A DNA stretch of 64,000 nt from Cyclina sinensis. Taxonomy: Eukaryota > Mollusca > Bivalvia > Venerida > Veneridae. Below are positions 37,210 through 48,800 of the stretch, piece by piece. Location: the NCBI GenBank assembly GCA_012932295.1, contig JAAONU010000001.1, positions 36,301,449-36,365,448 on the forward strand, written 5' to 3'. A program made the position numbers and the translations under genes. Within the stretch, counting starts at the first letter, position 1. Each line of letters begins with the position of its first letter. The notes beneath the pieces are model-generated. The model was not told where the DNA came from, did not search any database, and was given only the letters and a program-made list of their open reading frames with translations.

Positions 37210-38081
37210 GTCAATTTTCCTCAGTTTAGAAAAACACTATTGGATCGATTGTCAATAACTCAAAAATTATTAAAGGTAGAGTTATCATTCTTACGCTCTG
37301 CACTCCTCCTAAAAGAGATATATCCACCTATGAAGTTTCAAGTTGATATCTCAAACACTTTTCCAGTTATGCTCTGGACAAAAATTGAGCATGAAAAATA
37401 ACAAAGAACAATAATAAAAAAATATGAAGGTAGAGTTATCATTCTTGTTCACTAAACTCCTGCTTAATGATCTATCCACTTTTAAGTTGCAAGTTGATAT
37501 CACAAATACTTCTTGAGTTAAGCTCTGGACAAAAATAATGCATGAAAAATAACAAAAGGCAAAAACTAAAAAATTATGAAAGATAGAGTTATCATTCCTA
37601 AACACTGCATTTTTCCTCAAAGCGATCTATTCACCTATGAAGTCTCAAGTTATTTTCCCAAATAATTTTTGAGTTATGATCCGGACAAAAATTAGCATGA
37701 AAAATAACTAAGGGGGATAACTCAACAAACTATGAAGGCTAGTTTTATCATTTGTATACAGTGCAATCCTCCTTAATAAGATCTATCCAACTCTGAAGTT
37801 TCAAGTTGATATCTCAAATACTTTTTGAGTTATGCTCCTGAAAAAAATATGCATGAAAAATAACAAAGGGGAATAACTAAAAAAACATGTAAGATATAGG
37901 TATCTGTCTTGTGCACTTCAGTTTTCCTTAATGAGCTCTATTCACGTGTGAAGTTTCAAGTTGATATCTCAAATACTTTTCGAGTTATGCTCCGGACAAA
38001 ACTGTGGGACGGATGGACGGAAGGACGGACGGGGACTATTACCATATCCCTCGTCGCCTTTTCGGTGGGGGATTATTATTT
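37210..38081. repeat. Five-copy ~155 bp tandem repeat of the bivalve 'gctccggacaaaa' family
   Basis: The motif gctctggacaaaa or gctccggacaaaa begins at 37371, 37522, 37678, 37834 and 37989, giving periods of 151-156 bp. Each unit also has gtttcaagttgatatctcaa upstream of it and catgaaaaataac downstream. The array closes with a ggacggacgg-type run (37998-38033) and a gc-rich 'cgccttttcggtggggga' end. The same end structure and unit wording recur at 61.4-62.3 kb. Open frames at 37207-37401, 37351-37620 and 37909-38124 are artefacts of the array. Confidence 0.8.
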
Positions 38082-39042
38082 TAGTAGAGCTTCATGCAAA
38101 GAACATTCCTGTCATGTTTCATAATGGAGATGTTGTGTAAAGACAGTTTGTGGACACGTACGCCCGACGGAACGTGATCTGGCTCAAGTGAGATAAAACT
38201 ACTTAAAAGTTTGTAGATTATGTGTGTTGTTCTATTTGTTCCTTGTTTGTTTAAATCGCCATATTTCCGACATTTACTGAAATAGCCTTCCGATTGTAGC
38301 GGCAAAGAATACATTTCCTGTTTAGATATTTCTTGTGTAATTTACAATTTTGTCAACGAGTTTTCTGAACAATAGCTGTAACCACTGGGCATATATTTCA
38401 TGATTAAGACTAAATGATTATTTTGTGAGAAGATCCTTTGTCTCCTTGAACAAAGGTCTTATTCTGGCAGTTTTTTTTTATAGAAACAACTATTTTTTTT
38501 AATTGTCTTTATATATATATAAACAAAAGCGGCAAGCTTTATGTAATTATATACAGATTGCAGGCCTCATATGGGTATTTAGATAATACTTAATTTTGCA
38601 AGCTCTAATACAAACATTTTGTTTGTATACCTTTTAAAAGCAGAAGAATCTACAGGTACTTTTATAGGCACATGAAAAATGACATTTCGAATCACAGGCA
38701 CATGTAGCTGTCTTTTAGTCAGCAGATTCAGTGTAGTTTCTTCGACTGCGCATGCGTCGATTCTTTCATTTCAGTAGCTCATTTTACGAGACATCATACA
38801 ACCAGCCCCTTATAATATTCTTACTTTACACACTAACACATGGGATCGAAAAATGTTTCCCTTTGTTAAAAAAGTATATATGACCTATCGCCTGTTTCTG
38901 ACACAAGTCTGTATAATTCTCTCTGCTAGAATTATTTTCTTCAAAACTTGTCCACAAAACAACTAATTTGTTGATTTTCTCCACTAGACGGTAATGTAAA
39001 ATGAAAGAGACCAGAATATGAGTTTTATATAAGATAAAACAT

Positions 39043-39484
39043 TTAAAGCGACTGACTCACAAAATTTTGCTGAAATTTTTTATTATTTCAAATTTAAGAG
39101 GATTTAATATACTATGGAAAAAATATAATATTATGCTTCTATACACCATGAAAACTGTAAAAAAAAAGTTTTGACTTTACCAGGATTCGAACCCACGACC
39201 TTTTGGTCAGTAAAATATAGAGCAACGACTTAGACCACTGAGCCACGTAATTTAGTTATTAGATTACCTCAAAATTAATGTTATAACTAAAGTATTTACC
39301 CCGTGACTAACGGGGTAAATTTTTTACCGATAAAAGTGTGTAAAACTTTATATATTGATGTTTTTCTGTCACAAAAACTGAGTCAATAACTTAGTTTAAA
39401 TATGTTCTTCACGATTACAGCAAGAATTTCAAGATGTATAAACATTTTCTTTTTATCATCGTCTGTGAGTCAGTCGCTTTAAAG
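39043..39484. mobile_element. MITE with ~20 bp terminal inverted repeats and a tRNA-like interior
   Basis: The left end tttaaagcgactgactcaca (39043) is matched exactly by the right end on the minus strand (39464-39483, tgtgagtcagtcgctttaaa on the plus strand). The matching locus in duplicate X' (around 47255-47275, aaacatgtgaagccgcag) lacks the element, so insertion is demonstrated by comparison. The palindromic ttaa at both ends fits a TTAA target duplication as made by piggyBac-type transposases, but ta or tttaaa cannot be excluded. The interior is non-coding apart from a tRNA-like segment. Confidence 0.75.
39172..39250 (-). pseudogene. tRNA-like sequence, class II layout, inside the MITE
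   Basis: On the minus strand it starts near 39250 with gtggctcagtggtctaag, an A-box-like segment, and contains a gacc-aaaa-ggtc hairpin in the variable-arm position. An exact pol III B box ggttcgaatcc lies at 39193-39183. The layout resembles tRNA-Leu or tRNA-Ser. The anticodon stem does not pair convincingly and the acceptor ends do not match, so a functional tRNA is unlikely. It may be an old SINE or tRNA gene carried within the transposon, and could still act as a pol III promoter. Confidence 0.55.
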
Positions 39485-39625
39485 CCGCAGGAAACAGACT
39501 TACATTACAATATTTTGAAGTGCGCAAATGTCATTCGCAAATGATCTCTTGGTTAGAAACACCACCGAAGTACAGCAAATGTCACAAAGTTTAGTTGAAA
39601 CTTATTATTAAGCAAAATGTAAACA

Positions 39626-40407
39626 AAGTGGTATTTTGACATCCATAAAAAATACTACGCTCCCTCAGCAGCTAAATGAATACAATACCGTTACTTCACA
39701 CCGCTGCTTTAATAAGAGTAGATTTATGATATTGACCTTTACAATGAACTTTTAAGCAACCAATGAAAGTGCACCAATATCCCCAAAACCGAAAACTCTT
39801 TAAACCATTTTCATTGGTTTGAACGATCATGTGATTCCAAAAAATATAAATAGACGGGTGTTTTCTGACAATTGTGTAAACACATTTCAACTATGCGTTT
39901 ACGTAAACATCTTAATCCAGCAATTAAACGTCTAAAAACAACCATACCATCATGATTTTAAACTTTTTTTTATAGTTTTACAGGTTTATTTACATATACA
40001 TATTAAAAATCACTTTGAAAAGTGGAATACGTAAGTAACATGCAGACATGCATTGTTTGTTTACATTTTGGGTTGTCAATTTTATGTATGGACATTTCGT
40101 TGTAAGCTAGTCACTGATTGGCTGAAAAGTAACTGTGGATTTCCCTGTCTAAAAATAAAAATATCGTTCTGAAAATTGAATTTTACCAGAGGTAAGAAAG
40201 TGAAACATTCGACCGATGCGCAGGAGAGTAACAAAATACTTAATCACTCTAGCTTTACAAGTGGCCAAAAAGCAAAAGAATCAAAACTTGGTTCAACTTT
40301 ATAGCTAAAAAGTACCATTTTGGAAATTGTAACAGTACACTAGAAATAAAAAGCTTTTGAGAAATAAAAAATAGCATTTATGGGGCTTAATGGGCCTTTA
40401 AAATACA
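39626..40407. other. Spacer between X and Y, no gene seen
   Basis: No clear counterpart was found in the 2.7 kb interval between X' and Y'. The minus frame at 39696-39890 is unrecognised. Confidence 0.4.
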
Positions 40408-41343
40408 GTAAATCTAGTGCTTATCCGTATACATAATTTCATGAGAATTGATTTTTTTTTTCAAAGATAATTTAACATTTTGCTCAAAATTCAAACATTA
40501 ACCAGTATATTGTTTTGTTTTATACGGTTAATCATGTCTTGATATTCGTTAATGATAAATGAGAATCTAATAGGATTGTTATACTATTTTAATTCATTCT
40601 TCAATAATGCTTGTCAGAAGTGACAGAAACTCGATTCCAGGATATTAATCAGATAAAATGATCTATATATCTGACAGTAATTACATGCGCCTTCTTAATC
40701 ATTTCTCCGACTGTGAATAAAGCTCACATGCATAAAATGTTAGTTTTTTCTAACTTAAAGATATCTGACCGTTACTTTCTTTCAAATTTGAAGCGATCAT
40801 GTTTAACTATATTGATGTATTAAAGACTGAAAAAGTCATTCCATTTCCAATTATTTAATAATAGAGCACTTAAGAAACCAAAAGACATAGTTGCAAAGGA
40901 AAATTAGAGAATTTTGGCCGTTTTCACATTCTAATAACTCCAACACTTTGAGTTTTGTAGAAAGTGTAAACATGTCTTCAAAAATCTAAAATCCAACTAG
41001 TAATATATTTTTTCAGAAATCTATGTTCTGGCTGCAGTTCTATAACTCGAAGTTTGTATCAAACTTGGTTAAAAAATAAAGCGGATTAAACCACTAGTGT
41101 ACTTTTCCATAAGACTATAATAATCTTCTCCTCGAAGACCTAGAAAATAAAAAAAAATGAATATTTATAATAGAGTTTCTGTATAATCGCCACACATTTT
41201 AAGAACGTACAACATACATAAAAAATAAGAAGAAAAATGAAACAATAAATTCATAAACGAACCATCCCTCAAAGATTATTGGTATTTAAGTAATTATTGT
41301 AGTCGTATAACTATTTTATTAAACTAACAACCGTGGTTCGTTT

Positions 41344-41365
41344 TTATTTATTTATTTATTTATTT
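41344..41365. repeat. (TTTA)n microsatellite
   Basis: About five tandem ttta units, slightly degenerate at both edges. Confidence 0.85.
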
Positions 41366-42323
41366 TGTTTATTTATTCACTGAATTAAGTGCAGTCTTCA
41401 CTATTCACATAATGGTTTTGCTTAGATTTTTCTCAAGATTTCGCTACAAATGAGATAATATTGATTTTTTTACCTTAACGTAAGTGCAAACAACTATCTC
41501 GAGACAGTTGATGTTTGAAGTAAATACTCTGTTTGCGTCTGGGTTTTTTATTGTATCAGAGGTTGTTTCCTTAACTTGTCGCTTCTGACTTGTTGCATTC
41601 ACTATACATATAGCCGTAAAACACTGACAGAACCTTGAGTCAGACGATAATTTCTAATAATTGGTAAATGATGCATGTTTGAAAACGCCAGCCAAAATAT
41701 AAATTAACGTGAACTAAATTGTTTCGCAGATCATATAGACTAATTGTCGCAAAATGTTAGGCAGTACTCGTATGTTTAGAATTTACCGCTGCAAAATTTC
41801 ACCGAGTCTATCAAATGAGAATACAGTAAGAATTTTACAGAGAGGCTTCTCATTGTATTTACAGAGAGCTTGTGGAGAATTCAAAAACATTAGAACGTGG
41901 GTTCTTATCAACTGCTCTATTTATTCGTCATTTCAGTTCCAAACAAAATACAGATATCTTGGTAATCTTTGCTTGCAGGGAATTATCTCAACGTACTAAA
42001 TGTAGGCGTTTGGAAAAAGACATTGATAGCATTTGCTTTGATCAGGTTTGGACGATCGATTAAGCATTGTTTAAATTCAGGAGTTGAAATTAAATAAGGG
42101 ACAGCAATACCTGATTAATCAACCTAAAGGAAAAGCAGTTTAACTCAATCGGTGGTTAAAATGAACAATAAAGTATGACTTAAACAATAAATTGTCACTT
42201 CTCATTTTCAAATTGTAACGAAAAGAAATGAATGCAAAAGCTAATGACATTGGTATTTTAACTCGTAATAAGCAACCTTACTTAATAATAAGGTCTCTGA
42301 CAGTGTCGTCCTCGCTCCATTAT

Positions 42324-42354
<31 letters not shown>
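42324..42354. repeat. (GATA)n tail of the LINE
   Basis: About 7.5 gata units (tatc on the LINE sense strand), directly after ttgaaataaa. The position shows that it is the LINE 3' tail rather than an independent microsatellite. Confidence 0.9.
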
Positions 42355-43850
42355 TTATTTCAATATTGTGTAAGCAATATGGATACAAAACATTTAAAAT
42401 AGACATATAAGTATATAAAACAAATATAAGAATGAAATGATATATTAATGAAAATGAACCATGTCAGTCACATCAATATCAAGGATAACACAAAAAAGAG
42501 AAGAGAATCCCTTATTTCCATTGTGGTCCTTGATAGTAATGGCATGACATAGAGAGGCATGAGACCTTAAAGAAAAATTAGAGAATTTTAAAAAAAAATT
42601 GCTTAGCACATCAATTGAACAAAAAACATAAAACAATAATCCTGAGTAAGTAAATAATTAAAATATCATCACAGAAAATTGACATATCTTTAAGCTTGTA
42701 GAAAGTTAAAATCATAGATCATTTAGATATTATAAATCACAGTCTTAAAAATAAATATCTCGGGAAAAGAATACATTTTGAACAAATATGTCTTTGAAAG
42801 GATCAGCCATGTACAACATTACTGATAAAATGATTTACATGTATTAAAATTTAATCTAAATTTGTTAAAAAATGACACTTTACAGTTTTTTTAAAAGAAG
42901 CAAGGCTGGACAGATTCCTGATTTTAAAAGGCAGTGAATTCCATAGCTTGCATCCCAAAAATGAAAAAGACTTTATACCAAAACCTTTGACCTTTGGGAG
43001 AATATAAGAACCATTATCACTTGACCTTGTACTATAAGTATGAATGGAGACTTGGGATACAAAGTTTTGATTCATATATTCTGGTGAAAGACCATTTCTA
43101 ATCTTAAAAACATGACCTAGAATAATTTGATCCACTCTTTTATCAACTGGTAACCAACCTATAGACCTGAAGTGACCTTGATCAATGTGTGACCTTTTAT
43201 CCATATTAAGAACAAACCTGATCAATTTATTTTGGGTGACCTGCAGCTTGTTTTTCCATAACTTGGTCAGTCTAGAATACCAAGCACAACAAGCATAATC
43301 AAAATGATATTGGATAAGAGACTGAACCAAGAGCTTTTTAGTGTGGACTGTTAAATATTTCTGCTTCCTGTATAAGAACTTTAACCTGGCATTGGCCTTC
43401 TTAATGATAGAACTAACCATAGATTGACCTGATAAATTCTGATCCAGTATTGCCCCAAGATATTTAACTGAAGAAGTGGACTGAATAGCCAAGAAATGCA
43501 TAAATCACCATAATTGTTGACCTTTACTTTAGACCCAAACAAAATCGACTCAGTTTTACCCAAATGTAGAGATAACCTATTATCAACCAGCCACTGGTGT
43601 ACTAATTCCAGATCCTCAGATAACTGTTTTTCTATGAATGACCTGTTCTTACCTGCAACCAAGATTCCTGAATCATCTGCATAAAGTAGTAGTTTACTAT
43701 TTATAGCACCAGACATATCATTAACATAGATAAGGAAGAGAAGCGGCCCTAAAATTGACCCTTGGGGAACACCACAGGTAACACTACAGGGTTTGGAAAA
43801 AGTACCAGAGAGATCAACAAGTTGTTGATAACGATTATTTTCTGAAGTGC
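42324..43850 (-). mobile_element. 5'-truncated non-LTR retrotransposon (LINE)
   Basis: The element reads on the minus strand. It begins within the reverse-transcriptase domain near 43850 and ends after the open frame with ttgaaataaa followed by a (TCTA)n tail (42354-42324 on the plus strand, gata units). The 5' truncation and short-tandem tail are typical of CR1/Jockey-group LINEs copied by target-primed reverse transcription; the exact clade cannot be fixed by eye. The insertion is absent from duplicate Y' (52.0 kb), so it occurred in this copy only. It is inactive: it lacks ORF1, the endonuclease and the 5' half of the reverse transcriptase. Confidence 0.85.
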
Positions 43851-43875
43851 GATTTTCAGACATTTCTTTCTTCAT
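42851..43875 (-). pseudogene. LINE reverse-transcriptase ORF2 fragment, broken by a frameshift
   Basis: Two overlapping frames encode one protein. The upstream frame (43875-43381) holds the RT core: GVPQGSILGPLLFLIYVND at residues 35-53 and the catalytic YADD at 65-68, followed by the thumb-side QWLVDNRLSLHLGKTE. Near 43500 the reading passes to the downstream frame (43501-42851), which continues with VKYLGAILDQNLSG and a conserved C-terminal region containing YACCAWY and LWNSLPFKIRNL. The change of frame implies an indel. The first ~12 codons of the upstream frame precede recognisable LINE sequence. It would copy LINE RNA into DNA if intact; this copy cannot. Confidence 0.85.
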
Positions 43876-45189
43876 TTCTGTTTGTAATTAGAAAGCAGAA
43901 ATCATTAGCATATCTGTTTTACTGATCAATCAATTGAAGAAATACAGTAATTTCTAATAAAAGTTAAACCGAAAAGATATCAAAACCACTTTAATTTGTA
44001 ATGATTTTGTATAAGATAATCGCTTAACAACACATTATTATATGATTCATAGAATTTTGTTTTGCGATATATTTTGTACTTCCAGCTTGCATTATTTTCC
44101 TGAAAAAAAATCGTTTGTGCATTATTAGTTATGAAAATATTGACAGGTTATGACAGTTGTGAGTTTAGATAAGCTTAATAAAAACTGAAATAAACCCATA
44201 TAGTAACAAATACGTTTTACAATAAAAGTTCCAAGTACTTAACCATTTAATAAGAATCTTACCGCTTAGTTTTGAACAACTTCAGATCTTCTTAGAGGGC
44301 AAATGAAAACTTACGCCACGACTACTATTTAGTATTTTAACACTATCAGCCGAAATAAACAAAGAAGAATTTGACCATGATACATCCAAAACATTATATA
44401 TCACGCTAAATACAAGCATGAAACTGCTGACGTCATGACTGTTCCTTTTTTTATACTCATCTGCTTGTCATTGTAAATTTCAATCATTATTTTTAAGATT
44501 TCTTTATGAGAAATATTGTTATGGTCTAAATTATCTCCTTTGATGTTCATCCATGATAGAATTAGGAATGCCTTCGCGATTTAATTACTACGCATCTGAA
44601 CTCGAAAACGTGTCATATTCGACCGTAAAGCTTCTAATTTACATGTAGGTAAGCGTTATTATATTTTATTGATACCTAATTGCCTTTAAGCGGATTATTA
44701 AGAGATATCTTCAATAAAGTATATATTTGTCACGCCTGATGTTAATTGCTTTCACCTAAGGAAAAATGAATGTCCCCAATTCACAGGAGCTAGTATGTAT
44801 TACAAGGGCGTTTACACGTCAAAAATATTAAATTGTGTCTCCTCTATGATAAGTCCTCTTACAAATCAAATATTCAACAATTTGTTAAAAAGAATAAATT
44901 CTAACATAACAAGAGATGTTTCGAAGTAATGTCTTCATTTTAATACGTTCACTTTATGCCTATATGGTAGGTAAATAACATGCAGAAGTTAATCTGACTA
45001 AATTGTTTATATTTTTATTATCCTGCATTATAAAACTTTCTACGGATATGACGGTGTGTTTGCATGCAATAATACGTTTACATAATACGAGGCAGACTTA
45101 ATGATGTTTAATTCGAAGACACTATATAAAACAACAGTTTTTTAACTTATCAAAAGTTATAAAAATATCAGAACAGGAACCGTTTAGTA

Positions 45190-46260
45190 AGCATTTTATA
45201 TCCCACCAAACATTGTTTACGGGGGTATATAGAGGTCATCTTACGGTCGGTCGGTTTGTAGGGTGGTCGGCCGATCCATAGGTTGTGACGCGAACTACTT
45301 CCACATTTCTAGAACTATCAATGAGGGACACTCCTGATAACAAATTATCTCCCTTACTCAGATAACATCAGAGGTAGACCAAATAGCACAATGGTCCTTT
45401 CAGTTGGAATCCTCTGACTTTATCCTTGTTTCTAATTGTGATGGTCTTGACTTTCAGTTGTGAACATTGTCACTTGTATATTAAATAAAAAGTTAGGATT
45501 ATTAAAAAACAAAGATAATGGTGTTAACAAAACATTGCTAGATTCATTGTGTAATCTGACTACCTGTGTTGCAAATAATTAGGTTTAATTATCACCATAT
45601 CAAAAGAGAAAAAAGTGATAAAAGCAGAGGAATCCAATGGAAGGACCAAAGTAATATCAGAGAGTATTCAGGGTAGATAATCAACTAATGTCCCCATTAT
45701 CACCCAGATGTGGGTGATACGTTTTTCATGCAAGCCTGTGTCTGCTCTGCGGTTTTACGGTCTGTCATAGCAAAACTTTGTGACTTGAACTACTTCCACA
45801 TTTCTAGGACTATTGATTTGAAACTTGGTCCGTATGTTCAACACTCAGTGTAAATATGCCTGATGCATTTTTCATTCGCGCCAACATGCGATCTTCGGAT
45901 TGAAATCTAAGCATAGGAAAATCTTTTGACGAAAACTACACGCACATTTATAGGACTATTAATCTTAAAGTTGATGGTCATCATTTCCAATAAGTGTAGA
46001 TGTGCTTGACATGTTTTTATGTATGCCAATGCGCGCACTGCGGTTATACGGCCCATCATAACAAAATCTTGCGATGCAAACTACGTCCTCATCTCTAAGA
46101 CTAGGAATTTAAAACTTGGTGTGCACGATCACCAAAAAGTGTGGATGTGTGTGACTCATTCTATATTTCCCCTTTTCCTCTGCCAAGTTAGTATGTTGGA
46201 TGTATTAAATCAGAGATAGCTCTAGTTTCTTATAGATCTGTTTTGGTATTTACCTGTAGT
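45190..46260. repeat. Bivalve dispersed repeat with ~150 bp internal tandem units
   Basis: It starts tatatcccaccaaacattg followed by tttacgggggtatatag and a cggtcggtcgg run, a bivalve repeat start I recognise. The phrase 'aactacttccacatttctag-actat' recurs at about 45293, 45787, 45935 and 46078, the last three about 145-150 bp apart. The long first interval is caused by the MITE inserted at 45342-45682. A perfect 8 bp stem atcaccca-gatg-tgggtgat lies at about 45699-45718. The whole block is missing from duplicate Y'. The frame at 46019-46219 is a by-product. Confidence 0.7.
45342..45682. mobile_element. MITE nested in the bivalve repeat
   Basis: The ends are imperfect inverted copies over about 70-80 bp. 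The left side (45342-45425) reads aattatctcccttactcaga ... aatggtcctttcagttggaa-tcctctg. The minus strand from 45682 reads gattatctaccctgaatact ... tttggtccttccattggattcctctg. The AT-rich interior is non-coding. It interrupts the tandem units of the surrounding repeat, which shows it arrived later. Confidence 0.55.
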
Positions 46261-46960
46261 TGTTGACGAAATAAATAGTATAGGGAGATTTTATAAAGGT
46301 GCTGTTTTGTTCCTATAATTTTAGTTGTGTCTTGTGCTGTAACTTTTTCATGATTTCATAGAATTGTTTTCCTGTTTCTAGAACCAACTTGCGCAGACTC
46401 CCAACACACGTCATTCAGTTAAAATGCTAAATAGAAAGGTAATTCTTTTATTGTACCTCATAGATGGCGAATTGTCATGTATATAAACAATGTTAGAAGT
46501 CTGATCTACTTGTAAATACTGTTATATTTTTCATGTATTTTTACAGTCACCGTTCCACATCAATATACAGGACTGATAAAAGTCGTTCAGGCGGAGCCTG
46601 GAATGTTGAAGACCAATTTTATAAACATAACGTGTAAAATGAAGATCGTTAATGTAAAAATATGTAAATTGGACATTATGACGCAAATATATGTTAACCT
46701 AGATGTTGCGATTCCTCAATCGTATTTCGAAACAAATAGACCGTAGGGTATGTGTAATTTTCGTATTGGCAAAGGTTTTCTTGTTTCACTGAAATAGTCC
46801 GAATTCAGTGTAAGTTACCTATAAATTACACCAAAACTTACATTTATACTTGTTTGTTCTACAGTCGCGCCTATAACATACATATTTTTACCAAGACAAT
46901 AGTGAAAAATGTCAAATATGAACGGGAAAAGAAGGTTTCAATGATTTTATATGTAAATAA

Positions 46961-47390
46961 CAATTTTGTCACCGAGGAGTTTACTGACAATAGCTTTAAC
47001 CCCTGAGCATATTTCATGATCAAGACTAATTTATTTGTGTTGTCATTATTAAATTAAAAGTAATGTATACAATATATTCCTTAAAAAAGGCAGGGAGATG
47101 TATGTAATTTATATACAGATTGCACGCCTTGAATAACTTTGAACTTCTTCGTAATGACGGCTATTTGGATGATAAAAATAGTTTTATATTCTTGGAGCTG
47201 TGAAATGTGAAATGATAGTGACCAGAATTTAATTTCTTTTTTATTTGATTTTATGATATCAAACATGTGAAGCCGCAGGGAATAGACATACATTATGCGC
47301 AAATGCCATTCTCAAATACTCTCTTGGTTAGAAACATCATCACAGCAAATATCACAAAGATCAGTTGAAACTTACTTGCAAACTTTCAAT
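46961..47390. repeat. Segmental duplication X', second copy
   Basis: The partner of 38344-39625. It lacks the MITE: the pre-insertion sequence aaacatgtgaagccgcag at about 47262-47279 aligns with the flanks aaacat and aaagccgcag of the first copy. No gene is seen; the minus frame at 47081-47302 is not preserved in the other copy. Confidence 0.65.
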
Positions 47391-48238
47391 AAAACTGCTT
47401 CGTAATCTTTTGATCTAAAAAATGTCTGTTGAAAAGCTCACCCCGGCTTCGTGAATTGAAATAATTTTGCATTCATTTTATCTGAAACACAATATTATCC
47501 GCATCGCTTTTTTATACAATGCAGCCCAAGCATATTCTTATATTACAAAACAAATGAAAGAAAGTGTTCCAGTAATGAAGGAAGCACAGTATGGAGAGTT
47601 ATGGAAGTAGAATACACATATCAGACCCTATCACAAGACCTTATAGAGGTGCTACTAATCCCAAGACATTACCTTCAAATTACACTGTTCTGTAGTCTCA
47701 GAAAAACAAACATAACAAATCTGGTTACACTTATATAATCAATTTTAGAACCTTTTACTACCATTAAGAGAGATTGAATATTGTTGAAGTATTTTGTACA
47801 GGTTCAGTCAAAAGAATACATTTATTACTTATAAGTTTCATATGGCGGAACATTTGATGTGTTATCAGTATTTATTTTAACAATCATGCATATTGGCTAT
47901 TTTAAACACGAATATAAAGGCCATATCGGCAACCAAAACGAAGGCTATCACAAAATATTCGGTAATGTAACAATGCTTTCGAATAAACACTAAATATCTA
48001 ATACAAAGAGATATGAAACATGGCGTCAGTTATACGCCTTTCTTCCAGTCTCTTGAGTACTTCAATATCCAATTACTAGAATAGTTTCTATTCCTTGTTT
48101 GCAAACGCAATCGTATTGACCTGGATGAAATCAAATCAAATTGTCTGCTTTACAATTTGATCCTGAACACGATTTCTGAAACATTCAAACATTATTAAGC
48201 CTGATAATTGTTTCCATACGTAAGTCTATATAGAGGAT
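47391..48238. other. Sequence unique to the second duplication unit, no gene seen
   Basis: No recognisable gene or transposon end. Together with 48239-50098 it makes the X'-Y' interval about 1.9 kb longer than the X-Y interval. Confidence 0.4.
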
Positions 48239-48348
48239 ATTTGTTTGTTTTTGTGGAAGATGAGAATTCCAGCCACTCGTGAAAATATCACATATGGTGT
48301 TCACTCGATGAAATAAATTCCCATCTTCCACTTAAAAAACAAACAAAT
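48239..48348. repeat. Imperfect ~110 bp palindrome
   Basis: atttgtttgtttttgtggaa (48239) and its continuation gatgagaatt are mirrored on the minus strand from 48348 by atttgtttgttttttaagtg and gaagatgggaatt, with a weaker inner match (actcgtga/actcgatga, atatg). It is probably a small foldback element or one end of a larger insertion. Confidence 0.5.
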
Positions 48349-48800
48349 TTTCTTTTTATTTTATGCCAACACGTCAAAAATGGGTTTTTTATGACATTTT
48401 TAATCAGGGCCTTTAATAAATTCCCCATGGTGAGCCCCAAATCAGTTAATGCGTACTTTGGTTACTGCGCACAAAAAAAGTGCAGACAATCTCTAATACA
48501 TATGATAACTTTTCTTCTGCTGAAATAAACTGAATACACTTTCATCAAATAACATTTATTTTTGTCTACACAGTTTATCAATATTTATTGAATTTTTGCC
48601 ATACATACTTTAATTATAAAAGCGGATTAATACTCAATATTCAATATTCAATCAATTGAATTGAAAGTCGGCCATATTGGATATTGTCCATGTGAGTTAT
48701 GTAATTAAATCAGACATTTTAAATAATTTATGGCGAATTTCATCATTGTTCACAACTAGGAATTCAGTATTATAACTGGATTTAACAAGGTAAATAAATT

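Larger units (their letters stand above)
38344..39625. repeat. Segmental duplication X, first copy
   Basis: Collinear with 46961-47390: 'caattttgtca-cga-gagtt', 'gagcatatttcatgat-aagactaa', 'atatacagattgca-gcct', 'gaccagaat', 'agccgcaggaaa', 'tctcttggttagaaaca', 'gttgaaactta'. This copy is interrupted by the MITE at 39043-39484. No gene is seen. Confidence 0.65.
40408..46895. repeat. Segmental duplication Y, first copy
   Basis: Collinear with 50099-53640 in the same orientation. Landmarks: 40533-40675 with 50225-50367 (about 96 percent identical), 41746-41835 with 51920-52005, 44055-44090 with 52065-52105, 44308-44336 with 52348-52376 (29 identical bases), 46272-46310 with 53400-53440, 46566-46600 with 53450-53485, and 46745-46890 with 53505-53640. 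This copy is longer because of the LINE insertion and the repeat at 45.2-46.26 kb. The open frames at 41754-42063 fall in sequence absent from the second copy and are unrecognised. Confidence 0.7.

Noticed and set aside
37111..38081. A CRISPR array, given regular repeats near a microsatellite
   Set aside because: Units are ~155 bp, diverged and contiguous without short identical repeats and unique spacers; this is eukaryotic DNA.
39172..39250. A functional tRNA-Leu or tRNA-Ser gene
   Set aside because: No pairing anticodon stem or acceptor stem could be drawn, and it lies inside a MITE.
41754..42063. Overlapping frames in duplication Y as a possible transposase fragment
   Set aside because: No catalytic motif could be seen and neither frame is preserved in the second copy.
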